Source of the DNA: PLA5 sp040901705
GTDB taxonomy: Bacteria > Planctomycetota > Planctomycetia > Pirellulales > PLA5
Direction of reading: 5' to 3'
Length of the DNA stretch: 35,212 bases
NCBI GenBank assembly: GCA_040901705.1
Contig: JBBDYI010000107.1
Span: 1-35,212 of the forward strand
Shown here: piece after piece, positions 1 to 8,692 of the stretch
Position numbering within the stretch: position 1 is the stretch's first letter
Layout of the letters: each line of letters opens with the position of its first letter
Program-made: the position numbers and the translations under genes
The notes under the pieces: generated by a model
Databases searched by the model: none
Seen by the model: only the letters and a program-made list of their open reading frames with translations
What the model was told of the DNA's origin: nothing

Positions 1-204
1 ACCCCCCTATTGTTAGCACAACCCACGACAGCGCGCAAAGTGCGACATGCGCCCCAGCCGTCGGTCGGCGGCTTGTTTGTCTTGACCCTCGTTGGCCGCA
101 TTCCTATACTCCCGCCCGCTTTGCCGCGTCGCACGGAGGCGGGCGCGGCGGATGGCACATCTCTATTCGATCAATTCGACTCAGGTATTACGGAGAAAAC
201 CGGC

Positions 205-2100
205 ATGTCACGCAGGGAAGCGTATCGTTCGGCCGGACGCGCGGCACAGCGGAAGCGTTGGTTTCGGATGGGGTTTGCGGCGGTGGCGATCGTCGGCACG
301 TGCGTCGCGGTCCGCTATGCTTGGCCGCCTTATTCGGCCAGCGCCGACGACGAAAACTATGCCGAGACGGCCGGTACGCCGGCGGTTGCTCCGCGGTCGC
401 CCGACGAGGTGGCGGTGGTCAACGGCGAGAAGATCATGCGGGCCGAATTGGCGGCGGAATGCTTGCGGCACTACGGGGCGGAAGTGTTGGAGACCCTGGT
501 GAACAAGGAATTGATCGCGGCCCATTGCGTGGAGCAGGGCGTGACGATCGAGGAACAGGAGATCGACGCGGAAATCGCGCGGCTCGCGCAGCGGTTTCAG
601 GTGCCGGTCGACCAGTGGCTGGAGATGCTGCAAAAAGAACGCGACGTCAATCCGGAGCAATATCGCCGCGACATCATTTGGCCGACGATCGCGCTGAGGA
701 AGCTGGCGTCGGGCCGGCTGCAAGTGACCGAGCAGGAGCTGCGCGAGGCTTTCGAGATGGAGTACGGTCCGCAGGTGAAGGCGCGGATGATCGGCGTCCG
801 CGGCGAGCGGGCCAAGGCGATCAAGATTCAACAGCAGGCCAAGGCGAATCCGAAAGATTTCGGCCGGCTTGCGCGGGCCGAGTCGGCCGACGCGGAAAGC
901 GCCAGCGCGAACGGCTGGATTCAACCGATCCGCTTGCACGCGGGCGACAAGAAGATCGAGGACGTGGCCTTCGCGCTCAAGGACGGCGAAGTTTCCGAGA
1001 TCATTACGATCGGCGATCAGCACATCATCTTGCTGTGCGAAGGGCATGTGCCGCCGCGACAAGTGAAGATCGAGGACGTGGCCGATCGACTGGCCGAGGC
1101 GATTCGCGACACCAAGCTGCGCGACGCGGCCGCCGATCTGTTCAAGCAACTGCAGAAAAACGCCAAGGTCGTCAACGTTCTCAACGACGAGCCGTTGAAG
1201 AAGCAGATGCCGGGCGTGGCGGCCACGATCAACGGCCGCCCGATCAGCATCAAGGCCCTGTCGGAGGAATGCCTGACGCGGCACGGCAAGGACGCGCTCA
1301 ACGGCCTGGTGAATCGCCGCATGATCGAGCAGACGCTGCGCAAGAACAATGTGAAGGTCAACGGTCAGGATATCGACGACGAGATCGCGGAAGCCGCCGC
1401 GCGGATGGTCGGTAAGAACAAAGACGGCCAGCCGGACGTGGAAAAATGGCTCGAAGAGGTTACGAAAGAGCCGGGCGTGACGGTCGAGCTGTACGTCCGC
1501 GACGCCGTGTGGCCGTCGGTCGCGATGAAGGCGCTCTGCAAGGCGCAGGTGAAGATCACGGACGCGGACCTCGCCGAGGCGTTCGAGGCCAACTATGGCG
1601 AGCGGGTTTCGTGTTTGGCGATTCTGTTGGACGATCAGCGCAAAGCTCAGCGGGTGTGGGAAATCGCCCGCCAGGATCCGTCGCCCGAGGCGTTCGGCAA
1701 ATTGTCCGCCGAGCATTCGACCGACGCGAGCGTGCGCGCGCTCAATGGCGAGATTCCGCCGATCGGCAAGCACGGAGGGCGTCCGATGCTGGAAGAACAA
1801 GCTTTTGCGCTCAAGACGGGCGAGTTGTCGGGCATTATCCAATCGGACGGCAAATTCGTGATTTTGCTATCCCTGGGGCGAACGACGCCGCCGACGGTCA
1901 CGCTCAAGGATGTGCATAGCCAGCTTTACGACCACGTGTATCGCGTCAAGCTCAACGACGCGATGGGCAAGCTGTTCGATCAGATGCAACAGACGGCCAC
2001 GGTGACGAACTACCTGGACGCGAGCAAGTCGCGCCGGCCGGCCAAACCACGCGCGGCGGCATCGACCGCGGCGCGATCGGGGTCGACTGCGACCCGGTAG
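205..2100 (+). CDS. Membrane-anchored peptidylprolyl isomerase with two SurA/PpiC modules
   Basis: Likely a periplasmic parvulin-type foldase. I start it at ATG 205 (631 aa) because GGAG lies about 9 nt upstream; the frame stays open to position 10, but that extension looks non-coding. A basic N-terminus and one hydrophobic segment (about residues 22-40) suggest an uncleaved anchor. Two homologous modules follow. Each has a SurA-N-like helical part opening with a VVNGEKI / TINGRPI motif and holding LVNKELIAAH / LVNRRMIEQT, then a PpiC-like domain with DFGRLARAESAD / AFGKLSAEHSTD and a closing VAFALKDGEVS / QAFALKTGELS. The tail is basic and Ala/Ser-rich. Prc, a periplasmic protease, lies downstream on the same strand but almost 1 kb away, so co-transcription is uncertain. 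The fold assignment is firm; catalytic activity of either PpiC copy is not shown. Confidence 0.85.
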   Translation: MSRREAYRSAGRAAQRKRWFRMGFAAVAIVGTCVAVRYAWPPYSASADDENYAETAGTPAVAPRSPDEVAVVNGEKIMRAELAAECLRHYGAEVLETLVNKELIAAHCVEQGVTIEEQEIDAEIARLAQRFQVPVDQWLEMLQKERDVNPEQYRRDIIWPTIALRKLASGRLQVTEQELREAFEMEYGPQVKARMIGVRGERAKAIKIQQQAKANPKDFGRLARAESADAESASANGWIQPIRLHAGDKKIEDVAFALKDGEVSEIITIGDQHIILLCEGHVPPRQVKIEDVADRLAEAIRDTKLRDAAADLFKQLQKNAKVVNVLNDEPLKKQMPGVAATINGRPISIKALSEECLTRHGKDALNGLVNRRMIEQTLRKNNVKVNGQDIDDEIAEAAARMVGKNKDGQPDVEKWLEEVTKEPGVTVELYVRDAVWPSVAMKALCKAQVKITDADLAEAFEANYGERVSCLAILLDDQRKAQRVWEIARQDPSPEAFGKLSAEHSTDASVRALNGEIPPIGKHGGRPMLEEQAFALKTGELSGIIQSDGKFVILLSLGRTTPPTVTLKDVHSQLYDHVYRVKLNDAMGKLFDQMQQTATVTNYLDASKSRRPAKPRAAASTAARSGSTATR

Positions 2101-2181
2101 CGAAGGGTGCGTCGTCGGTCGCAAGTGAAAGGCAAATCGGGTAACGGTTTAGCCGATCGAAGCCAACCACGGATTTTACGG

Positions 2182-2441
2182 ATAACCTAGCGCGGCCTTT
2201 GGCCGCAACCAAAACGGTCCGGCAAGCAAATCCGAAACACGGAGGAAAAATGGAAAGTGATGAACGATGATTGATGAGTGATGAATGATGAATGATGAAC
2301 GAGCGGCGATGCCACCTTACGATTGGAAACGCCACTCATCACTTATCGTTTGCATGTCCTCCGTGTCTCCGTGCCTCCGTGTTTTCAAGTCATGCATGAA
2401 TCCTTCTCAGGCCGCGAAGATTTGGAGCGTTAGTAGTACGG
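2182..2441. repeat. Interspersed palindromic element, copy A (core in one orientation)
   Basis: This intergenic element is homologous to 8396-8671. Its left flank holds a GCGGCC-TTT-GGCCGC hairpin and ACCAAAACGGT. Its right flank (2382-2441) holds TTTTCAAGTCATGCATGAAT and TTTGGAGCGT. Both flanks are direct relative to copy B. The core between the CACGGAGG arm (2238-2245) and the CCTCCGTG-type arm (2358-2381) is inverted relative to copy B. The core contains six imperfect GATGAAY-type heptamers (2259-2300). I see no coding capacity. Confidence 0.85.
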
Positions 2442-2519
2442 ATGTTGTCCGACCGGCCGAGCCGTGGGGTTAGTGGACCGCGCTACTAATTCGGAACTCC
2501 TTGATCGCGTGCGAAAACC

Positions 2520-2700
2520 TGGGCTGATTGGTTTTTTCAACGCGGAGTACGCGGAGGGCACGCGGAGGACGCAGAGAAGACATTTTTGGGAACCTTGCCA
2601 ATGCGCCGTTAAGCCTCGCTCGCGCTTTTTTCTGCGTACTTTGCGAAACCTCTGCGACCTCTGCGTTAAAGAACGAACCGGCTTGTCTTTTGGTTGCGGC
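2520..2700. repeat. Palindromic GCGGAGG/CCTCTGCG element, copy C
   Basis: The left arm (2538-2578) is made of ACGCGGAGG-like units and the right arm (2631-2668) of CTCTGCG-like units in inverted orientation, with about 50 nt between. The flanking text GGTTTTTTCAACGCGGAG on the left and TTAAAGAACGAACCGGCTTG on the right recurs in diverged form at 6735-6925. The remainder of the 2101-3040 gap holds copy A and a possible promoter, with no convincing gene. Confidence 0.7.
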
Positions 2701-2908
2701 CTACGGCTGCGTTGTGTCCTACGGCGGCTCCAAGGATCCGTGAATTCCGCATGAGTTGAGGATAAGCCGCGGCGTATCGCTTTCTTCGAACGCGGCGTTT
2801 TGGGACGCCTTGCGGCAAGGCTGGCGACGAATTCTGTCGAAACGCGGCAAGATCGATTGCGAATCGGTCGAATTCTCCCCTAGCGTTGGTTCGCCGCGCG
2901 CGTTGACC

Positions 2909-2935
2909 TTGCTTTCGCCGCAGCGGGGTTATACG
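2909..2935 (+). promoter_or_regulatory. Possible sigma70-type promoter of prc
   Basis: TTGCTT (2909-2914) and TATACG (2930-2935) are separated by 15 nt, about 105 nt upstream of the prc start. The spacing is slightly short and the boxes are imperfect. An alternative -35, TTGACC at 2903, gives 21 nt, which is too long. This is a sequence-match suggestion only. Confidence 0.3.
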
Positions 2936-3040
2936 ATCAGTACAGTTGGGTAAACTCGCCGGGCTACGCCGTTTGGGCAGCGGCGATCCTTTGCCGATGA
3001 GTCGCTCGCATCAAACATTCTGACCGCTAAAGGGCTTCGC

Positions 3041-5146
3041 ATGAGTCGACTTCCCTCTCAACTTTGGGCGTGTTGTGTTCACCGGCCGAGAATCGTCGTC
3101 GTCGCCACGCTGGCGGCGGTGTTGGGCGGTTCGATGTGGCTGTCCGGCCAGGTTCAGACGCTCAACGTGGCGGCGCCGCAGCCGACCGATCGGCAGATCG
3201 CGTTGGTTGTGTCCAATCTGATGCAAGAAGGGCATTTGACTCGCGAGAAGCAGAATCTGGACGACACGATCTCGGAGCGCTGTTTGACGTCGTATCTCAA
3301 GGCGCTCGATCCGATGAAGCTGTATTTCGAGCAGTCCGACATCGACAAGTTCATGGAGTATCGGGACAGCCTGGACGACATGGTCAAGAAAGGCGACATC
3401 AAGGTCGCCTATATGGTCCACGATCAGTTTCTCAAGCGGGTCGATGAGCGGGTGGAGTTGGTCGACAAGCTGTTGCAGTTGCCGTTCGATTTTGCGATCG
3501 ACGAGGAAGTGACCGTTGACGGCGACGCGACCCAATACGCCAAGACGCCGGAAGAAGTTTACGAGCGGTGGCGGAAGATGCTCAAGTACGAACTGCTCGT
3601 CATCAAGGCCGACGAGAAAGAAGAATTCGATCTGGCCAAGGCGAAAGAACGTCTCGATCGGCGGCACCACACGCGGGCGAAGTATCGCCATCAGACGAAC
3701 AGCGACGACCTGTTGGAGCTTTATCTTTCGTCGCTTACGAGCGGATACGATCCACACACTTCCTACATGTCGCCGACGTCGGTGGAGAATTTCAACATCG
3801 AGATGAAGAAGAAGCTGCAAGGGATCGGCGCCCAGTTGCAGTCGGATGAAGGCTACACGGTGGTCAATCGCGTCGTGCAGGGCGGTCCGGCGGATCGCGA
3901 CGGGCGGTTGAAGGAAAAGGACCGCATCGTGGGCGTCGGCGAAGGGGCCGACGGCGAGATCATCGACATCGTCGATATGCGGCTGACCGACGTCGTCAAG
4001 CATATCCGCGGCGACAAGGATACGGTCGTGCGGTTGGAAGTGCAGCCCGGCGGCAACGGCGAGCGGCAGACTTACAACATCACGCGGGCGGAAATCGAAC
4101 TGAAGGATCAGATCGCTCGCGGCGAGATCATCGAAGACGGCAAGAAGGCCGACGGGACTCCATACCGGGTGGGCGTGATCGATCTGCCGAGCTTCTACAT
4201 GGATATGGAAGCGGCGCGGCGACGGCTGCCTGACTATCGCAGCACGACCCGCGATTGCCGGGCGATTTTGGACGGCTTCCGCGACAAGAAAGTGGACGCG
4301 GTCGTGCTCGATCTGCGGCGCAACGGCGGCGGTTCGTTGATCGAGGCGATCAATCTGACCGGACTGTTCATCGACCAGGGTCCGGTGGTGCAGGTGAAGG
4401 ATTCGCGCGGACAGGTGAATCACTACGACGATCCGGAGCCGGGCATGGTTTGGTCCGGCCCGCTGGTCGTGCTCACCAGTAAGTTCAGCGCCAGCGCCAG
4501 CGAGATTTTCGCGGGTGCGATTCAGGATTATCGCCGCGGCTTGATCGTGGGTGACAAGACGACGCACGGCAAGGGAACGGTGCAGAGCCTGCTCGACCTG
4601 GGCGAGGAATTGTTCCGGGCCAACGGTCCTGGCGTGCCGAATCTCGGTGCGCTGAAGATCACGATTCAGCAGTTCTATCGCCCCAGCGGCGACAGCACGC
4701 AGAAACGGGGCGTCGTGGCGGACGTGGAGCTGCCGTCGCTGACCACGCATCTGGACGTCGGCGAAAGCGACCTGGACTACGCGATCGAATTCGACCGCGT
4801 CGACGCGCTGCGGCTGGCGCAGAACGACTTCGTCGAGGACGCGCTGGTTTCGCAGTTGCGCGAGCGATCGAAGGGCCGCTGCGCCACGTCGGAGGACTTT
4901 GCGAAGCTGGACAAGCGGATTTCGCGGTATATGGAGCAAAAGGAGCGCAAGTCGATCACGATCAACGAGCAGAAGTTCCTGGCCGAGCGGGCCGAAGTGA
5001 ACGCCGACAAGGAACTCGAAAAAGTGATCGAGGACGAGAACGATCCGAACCGCCCGATCGTCAAACGCGACTACTACTTCAACGAAGCGCTGGCGGTGAC
5101 GCTGGATTACGTGGGGATGCTGAAGTCGAAGACGGCGAATAATTAG
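3041..5146 (+). CDS. prc: Carboxy-terminal processing protease Prc/Tsp (family S41)
   Basis: A periplasmic serine protease that degrades or trims proteins from their C-termini. The 701-aa product starts at ATG 3041 with AAAGGG 6 nt upstream. An N-terminal hydrophobic segment (about 17-36) serves as signal or anchor. It is followed by the helical Prc N-terminal domain (about 50-245), a PDZ domain (about 252-340) and the S41 core. The core shows VVLDLRRNGGGS (421-432), the catalytic-serine segment SASASE (483-488) and the catalytic lysine in HGKGTVQ (K511). A C-terminal helical domain of the Prc type runs from about 570, so the length matches the long Prc/Tsp class rather than short CtpA. The gene has its own leader with a possible promoter. 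All catalytic elements I can check are intact. Confidence 0.95.
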   Translation: MSRLPSQLWACCVHRPRIVVVATLAAVLGGSMWLSGQVQTLNVAAPQPTDRQIALVVSNLMQEGHLTREKQNLDDTISERCLTSYLKALDPMKLYFEQSDIDKFMEYRDSLDDMVKKGDIKVAYMVHDQFLKRVDERVELVDKLLQLPFDFAIDEEVTVDGDATQYAKTPEEVYERWRKMLKYELLVIKADEKEEFDLAKAKERLDRRHHTRAKYRHQTNSDDLLELYLSSLTSGYDPHTSYMSPTSVENFNIEMKKKLQGIGAQLQSDEGYTVVNRVVQGGPADRDGRLKEKDRIVGVGEGADGEIIDIVDMRLTDVVKHIRGDKDTVVRLEVQPGGNGERQTYNITRAEIELKDQIARGEIIEDGKKADGTPYRVGVIDLPSFYMDMEAARRRLPDYRSTTRDCRAILDGFRDKKVDAVVLDLRRNGGGSLIEAINLTGLFIDQGPVVQVKDSRGQVNHYDDPEPGMVWSGPLVVLTSKFSASASEIFAGAIQDYRRGLIVGDKTTHGKGTVQSLLDLGEELFRANGPGVPNLGALKITIQQFYRPSGDSTQKRGVVADVELPSLTTHLDVGESDLDYAIEFDRVDALRLAQNDFVEDALVSQLRERSKGRCATSEDFAKLDKRISRYMEQKERKSITINEQKFLAERAEVNADKELEKVIEDENDPNRPIVKRDYYFNEALAVTLDYVGMLKSKTANN

Positions 5147-5170
5147 TCGCGCGGCGCATCGTCGAGCACG

Positions 5171-5362
5171 TTAGTCGCCGGCGGCCGATTGCTGTTGCCG
5201 GTTTGCTTTCGACCAGAAGAAGATGCCGAGGAGCGTATCGGCGAGCGCGGCGCAGCGGAGGACCAGCCGAATCGGGTCTTCGAAGGCGAAACTGGCGACG
5301 AGCATCAGCAGCGCCGCGGCGAACACGTTGATGGCAACGATGCGGAACGGGACGAGTTTCAT
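5171..5362 (-). CDS. Small two-helix membrane protein, unknown function
   Basis: A 63-residue product with two predicted membrane segments (about 7-27 and 30-50) and a polar, Gln-rich C-terminus. A good ribosome site (AGGAG about 6 nt before the ATG) supports real translation. It lies convergent to prc (24-nt gap) and downstream of smpB on the same strand (78-nt gap). I do not recognise the family, and nothing in the sequence suggests a specific function. Confidence 0.6.
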   Translation of the reverse strand: MKLVPFRIVAINVFAAALLMLVASFAFEDPIRLVLRCAALADTLLGIFFWSKANRQQQSAAGD

Positions 5363-5440
5363 CGAGGCTCCTCGTTGACGTCCGGGTTGAAGTGGCGACC
5401 CAACTTACATCGCGTTCGATGCACGCTGCATCGCGGATGT

Positions 5441-5932
5441 TCATCCGCGGCGCATGGCCCGGCTGATGTCGCGCTGGCTGTCGCGCTTTTTCAAGACTTC
5501 GCGTTTGTCGTGTTTCTTGCGGCCGCGGCACAGGCCCATCAGCACCTTTACGCGACCCTTGTTGAAGTACATCTTGAGCGGAATCAGGGTGAGTCCCTGC
5601 TCCGTCGCCTTGGCGGCGAATTTGTGGATCTCGCGGCGGTGCAGCAGCAGCTTGCGCGGCCGCTTGGGTACGTGATTGAGCAGGCTGGCCTGGGGATATT
5701 CGGGAATGTCGCAGCCGATGAGCCACACTTCGTCGTCCTTGACGCGGCCGTAAGCCTCTTCGAGCGACATCTTGCCGCCGCGGAGGCTTTTGACCTCGCT
5801 GCCGACCAACTCGATGCCGCATTCCAGCGAATCGAGCACTTCGTACTCGAATCGAGCGCGGCGGTTTAGCGCGATCGCACGCTCGTTGTCGTGGGCGCGG
5901 TCGACGGACTTGGCGTTTTTCTTCTTGGCCAT
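5441..5932 (-). CDS. smpB: SsrA-binding protein SmpB (trans-translation)
   Basis: SmpB binds tmRNA and delivers it to stalled ribosomes. I choose ATG 5932 (163 aa, MAKKKNAKSV), because the in-frame extension to 6022 has no homology-like content and this start gives the usual family length. Recognisable signatures are the N-terminal RRARFEYEVLDSLECGIELV and GSEVKSLRGG, the central PLKMYFNKGRVKVLMGLCRG, and the basic tail GRKKHDKREVLKKRD that enters the decoding site. No tmRNA gene was recognised nearby. The ribosome site is weak. Confidence 0.95.
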   Translation of the reverse strand: MAKKKNAKSVDRAHDNERAIALNRRARFEYEVLDSLECGIELVGSEVKSLRGGKMSLEEAYGRVKDDEVWLIGCDIPEYPQASLLNHVPKRPRKLLLHRREIHKFAAKATEQGLTLIPLKMYFNKGRVKVLMGLCRGRKKHDKREVLKKRDSQRDISRAMRRG

Positions 5933-6040
5933 TTCGCACCGACGGTCGGCGGAACGGGACGCGAGCGGAGAACTCCCGGCGTGGGAGGTTTCTCTTTTAC
6001 GCGTCGCCGCCGTCGCTGGCAAGCGGCCGAATTGCGGGGG

Positions 6041-6424
6041 TCAGTCGGTTTCGCGGCTATTGTCGGCGGCCGGGGGTGCATTCGAGCCGGTCGCATCGGC
6101 CGCGTCGCCGGGCCGACGCCGCTCGTAGCCGAGCGAGAGGATGACTTCGAGGATTTCGCTGCACGTGGGGAACATCCGCCCGCTGCTGCGTTTGTAGTCG
6201 TCCAGGGCGCTCATGAACTCGACTTCGGCGTCGGAATAGTCGCGTTCGCAGGTGGTCGGGTCGATCTGGCGGCGGCGGGTGACTTTGGCCCGCCGTTCGA
6301 GTTGCCGCCGTTCGACGACGACGGGTTCTTGCTTGGTGCGGCGATCGGTCGTCTTGGTGCGGCGGTCCTTCGCGCGGCGACGGTCGACGGGAACGACAGT
6401 GCTGGATTTGCCGGTTTTGCCCAC
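6041..6424 (-). CDS. Conserved planctomycete hypothetical protein (ERDYSDAEVEFM core)
   Basis: The N-terminal half is strongly basic (DRRAKDRRTKTTDRRTK, RRQLERRAK). It is followed by a compact, better conserved-looking segment containing ERDYSDAEVEFMSALDDYK and then SGRMFPTCSEILEVILSLGY. I recall this segment from planctomycete hypothetical proteins and know of no function for it. I suggest a GTG start at 6424 (127 aa), preceded by a GGGGG run about 7 nt away; an ATG at 6532 is possible but would add a low-complexity tail. The stop lies 108 nt before smpB on the same strand, so co-transcription is possible. The basic region could contact nucleic acid, but this is speculation. Confidence 0.65.
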   Translation of the reverse strand: MGKTGKSSTVVPVDRRRAKDRRTKTTDRRTKQEPVVVERRQLERRAKVTRRRQIDPTTCERDYSDAEVEFMSALDDYKRSSGRMFPTCSEILEVILSLGYERRRPGDAADATGSNAPPAADNSRETD

Positions 6425-6719
6425 GCGATTTCCCCCTGGCCTCTGGTTGATGTGTCCATTGGTCGTATCCGACGCGGCTGCGTAGCGGGCACGCCCTGTC
6501 CTTGAACGAGCATCGGAGTACCGGCTGGGCAAGATTTAGGGGTCGCGAAAAACGTGCGGTTGCGCGAACTTCTGCGGATAGAGCAAACTTCTCTGTCGCA
6601 GGGGCGGAAACGGTTGCATCGAAGAACGGCCGAACTTGTCGGCTCCAAGCCGGGTTTTTCTGGGGTGCGGCATCAACTAAAAATGGTGAGTAATGTTGCG
6701 CAGCGGTTGGCCGCGTTCG

Positions 6720-6940
6720 AGAATGAGTTGGATGGTTTTTCAACGCGGAGGGCGCGGAGGTTACGCAGAGGGCGCGGAAAATTCGCTTTTTGCCGACACC
6801 AGGTGATCCACAGATGTCGCAGATGGGCGCAGATGAAATTTCGGTCGCAACCAGACGGAATTGGACTTATCGACGTCCTCAGATCGCCGCATTCTCCGCG
6901 TTAAGAAACGTACCCGCTTGTTTTTCGCCTGCGGCCAACG
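6720..6940. repeat. Palindromic GCGGAGG element, copy D (diverged)
   Basis: The left arm CAACGCGGAGGGCGCGGAGG (6741-6760) continues to 6778. The right arm is reduced to CTCCGCGTTAA (6894-6904). The flanking GGATGGTTTTTCAACGCGG and AAACGTACCCGCTTG match the surroundings of copy C. The interior (6800-6890) holds CCACAGATGTCGCAGATGG, which differs from copy C. The rest of 6425-6986 shows no gene I can support. Confidence 0.6.
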
Positions 6941-6986
6941 ATCGCACTACGGTTCAACCTGCGCTATGGCGATGCCGCAACGATTG

Positions 6987-8330
6987 TTACGCCTTTGCCG
7001 CCGCCGGCTTCTTGGGTTTGGGCAGCATCAAAAACATGGCCATGCCGATCACTGCCGCGGCGGTGGAGCCGCAGAGCACGCCGATTTTTCCGGCGGAGAG
7101 CATCGAGGGGTGAAGCGCCAGGTTGGCGATGAACAGGGCCATCGTGAAGCCGATGCCGGATAAGCATCCGCCGGCGACGATCATGCCCCAGTTGACGCCG
7201 GAGGGCAGGGCGGCGACGCCCAGCCGCACGAATAGATAGCAGAAGGCGACGATGCCCAGCGGCTTGCCGACGAGCAGGCCGACGGCCACGGCGACCGCCA
7301 CGGGATCGGTCAATTGCTGCGCGTCGAAAACGACGCCGGCGTTTGCGAGGGCGAATATCGGCATGATCGCGAAGGCGACCCAAGGGTGGAGCGTGCCTTC
7401 GAGATATTCGAGCGGCGAAAGCGTTTCGCGGGCGGCCCATTGCAGGCGGCGGACCTTGTCGGCCTTGTGTGGCTCTGCATCCCAGTCGTCGCCCTGGACC
7501 AGGTGGCTGACCCGTTCGAGCAGTTCGTTGAAGATGCCGCGGTTGATGTAGCTGCGGGCCGGCGTCATCAATCCCAGCGCGACGCCGGCGATCGTGGCGT
7601 GGATGCCCGACTCGTGGACGGCCAGCCACACGAACGAGCCGATCAGCACGTAGGGACCGAAGCTGCGGACGCCGATGCGGGCGAAAAGGTGAATGACGAT
7701 CAGCCCGACGAGCGCCGCGAGAAGCCAGTTGGAGTTGAGGTGGTCGGTATAGGCGATGGCGATGACGAGGATGGCGCCGATATCGTCGACGATGGCCAGC
7801 GAGAGCAACATGACGCGCAAGCCGTGGGGTACGCGATCGCCGAGCACGGCCATGCAGCCGACGACGAAGGCGATATCGGTGGCCATCGGGATGCCCCAGC
7901 CGCGCTCGCCGGGCCGGCCGCCTTGGAGGGCGAGGTAAATTGCGGCCGGCGCGAGCATTCCGCCCAGTGCCGCGGCGATGGGCAGTGCGGCTTTGCGTAC
8001 CTCCCGAAGCTCGCCGAGCACCAGTTCCCGTTTGACTTCCAGTCCGACGACGAAGAAGAAGATCGCCATCAGGGCGTCGTTGACCCAGTGTTCGAGGGTC
8101 AGATCAAGCGAGAAACTGCCGATCTGAATGGCGATGGGCATCATCCAGAAGTGATGCACGGCCTCGGCCGATTCGCCGTTGGCCATAATCAGCGCCGCCA
8201 CGGTCGCCAGCAGCAGCACGACGCCGCTGGCCGACTGAATGTGGAGGAACCGGGCGATCGGGGCGATCACCTTATGCACTGGTTCTTTGGGAAGCGATAG
8301 CCGGTCGCCGGCGTCTTTCGATCGGGCCAT
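6987..8330 (-). CDS. nhaA: Na+/H+ antiporter NhaA
   Basis: An inner-membrane electrogenic antiporter that exports Na+ in exchange for H+. The 447-aa product has the NhaA helical pattern. Key sites are visible: TDIAF (T151, D152) of the crossed-helix region, the paired aspartates D182 and D183 in LAIVDDIGAI that carry the ions, and GKPLG with K355 in the segment corresponding to Lys300 of the E. coli protein. A polar loop (about 276-305) sits between the two halves. GGAG lies about 10 nt before the ATG. It is flanked on both sides by repeat-filled gaps and appears to be a single-gene unit. Confidence 0.95.
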   Translation of the reverse strand: MARSKDAGDRLSLPKEPVHKVIAPIARFLHIQSASGVVLLLATVAALIMANGESAEAVHHFWMMPIAIQIGSFSLDLTLEHWVNDALMAIFFFVVGLEVKRELVLGELREVRKAALPIAAALGGMLAPAAIYLALQGGRPGERGWGIPMATDIAFVVGCMAVLGDRVPHGLRVMLLSLAIVDDIGAILVIAIAYTDHLNSNWLLAALVGLIVIHLFARIGVRSFGPYVLIGSFVWLAVHESGIHATIAGVALGLMTPARSYINRGIFNELLERVSHLVQGDDWDAEPHKADKVRRLQWAARETLSPLEYLEGTLHPWVAFAIMPIFALANAGVVFDAQQLTDPVAVAVAVGLLVGKPLGIVAFCYLFVRLGVAALPSGVNWGMIVAGGCLSGIGFTMALFIANLALHPSMLSAGKIGVLCGSTAAAVIGMAMFLMLPKPKKPAAAKA

Positions 8331-8395
8331 GCGGATTCGTCTCCAAACGTAGACGGGAGCGATTGGTTCGCGTTACAGGGACGCGGGGGCAGGAC

Positions 8396-8671
8396 GTATT
8401 ACCTAGTGCGGCCGCTGGCCGCAACCAAAACGGTTCGGTAAGTCAATTCGAAGCACAGAGGCACGGAGACACGGAGGACATGCAAACGATGAGGGATGAG
8501 TGGCATTTCCAATCCTAAGGTGGCATAGCCGCTCGTTCATCGTTCATCGTTCATCGTTCATCGTTCATCGTTCATCGTTCATCACTTTCCCTTTTCCTCC
8601 GTGCCTCCGTGTTTTCAAGTCATGCATGAATCCTTCTCGGGCCGCGACGATTTGGAGCGTTTGTAGTACGG
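8396..8671. repeat. Interspersed palindromic element, copy B (core inverted relative to copy A)
   Basis: The left flank (8396-8453) has ACCTAG, GCGGCCGCTGGCCGC and ACCAAAACGGT. The left arm is CACAGAGGCACGGAGACACG and onward (8454-8477), and the right arm CCTCCGTGCCTCCGTG (8596-8611). The right flank (8612-8671) matches copy A in direct orientation. The core (8478-8595) is the reverse complement of the copy A core and includes seven perfect CGTTCAT heptamers (8534-8582). It fills most of the nhaA-ATPase gap, where no gene is seen. Confidence 0.85.
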
Positions 8672-8692
8672 AGCGGTTCACGTTGAGCGGCA

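Noticed and set aside
208..1842. Long open frame on the minus strand opposite the foldase gene
   Set aside because: It lies antisense to a clear PpiC protein in GC-rich DNA and has arginine-rich, domain-free content.
2756..2953. 65-codon plus-strand frame upstream of prc
   Set aside because: It has no ribosome site or motif and overlaps the possible prc promoter.
3011..4939. Long minus-strand frame opposite prc
   Set aside because: Its codon-phase partner is an unmistakable protease; the antisense product has no recognisable motif.
8534..8582. CRISPR-like regular array
   Set aside because: The units are 7 bp without spacers and belong to the core of a dispersed repeat also found at 2259-2300.
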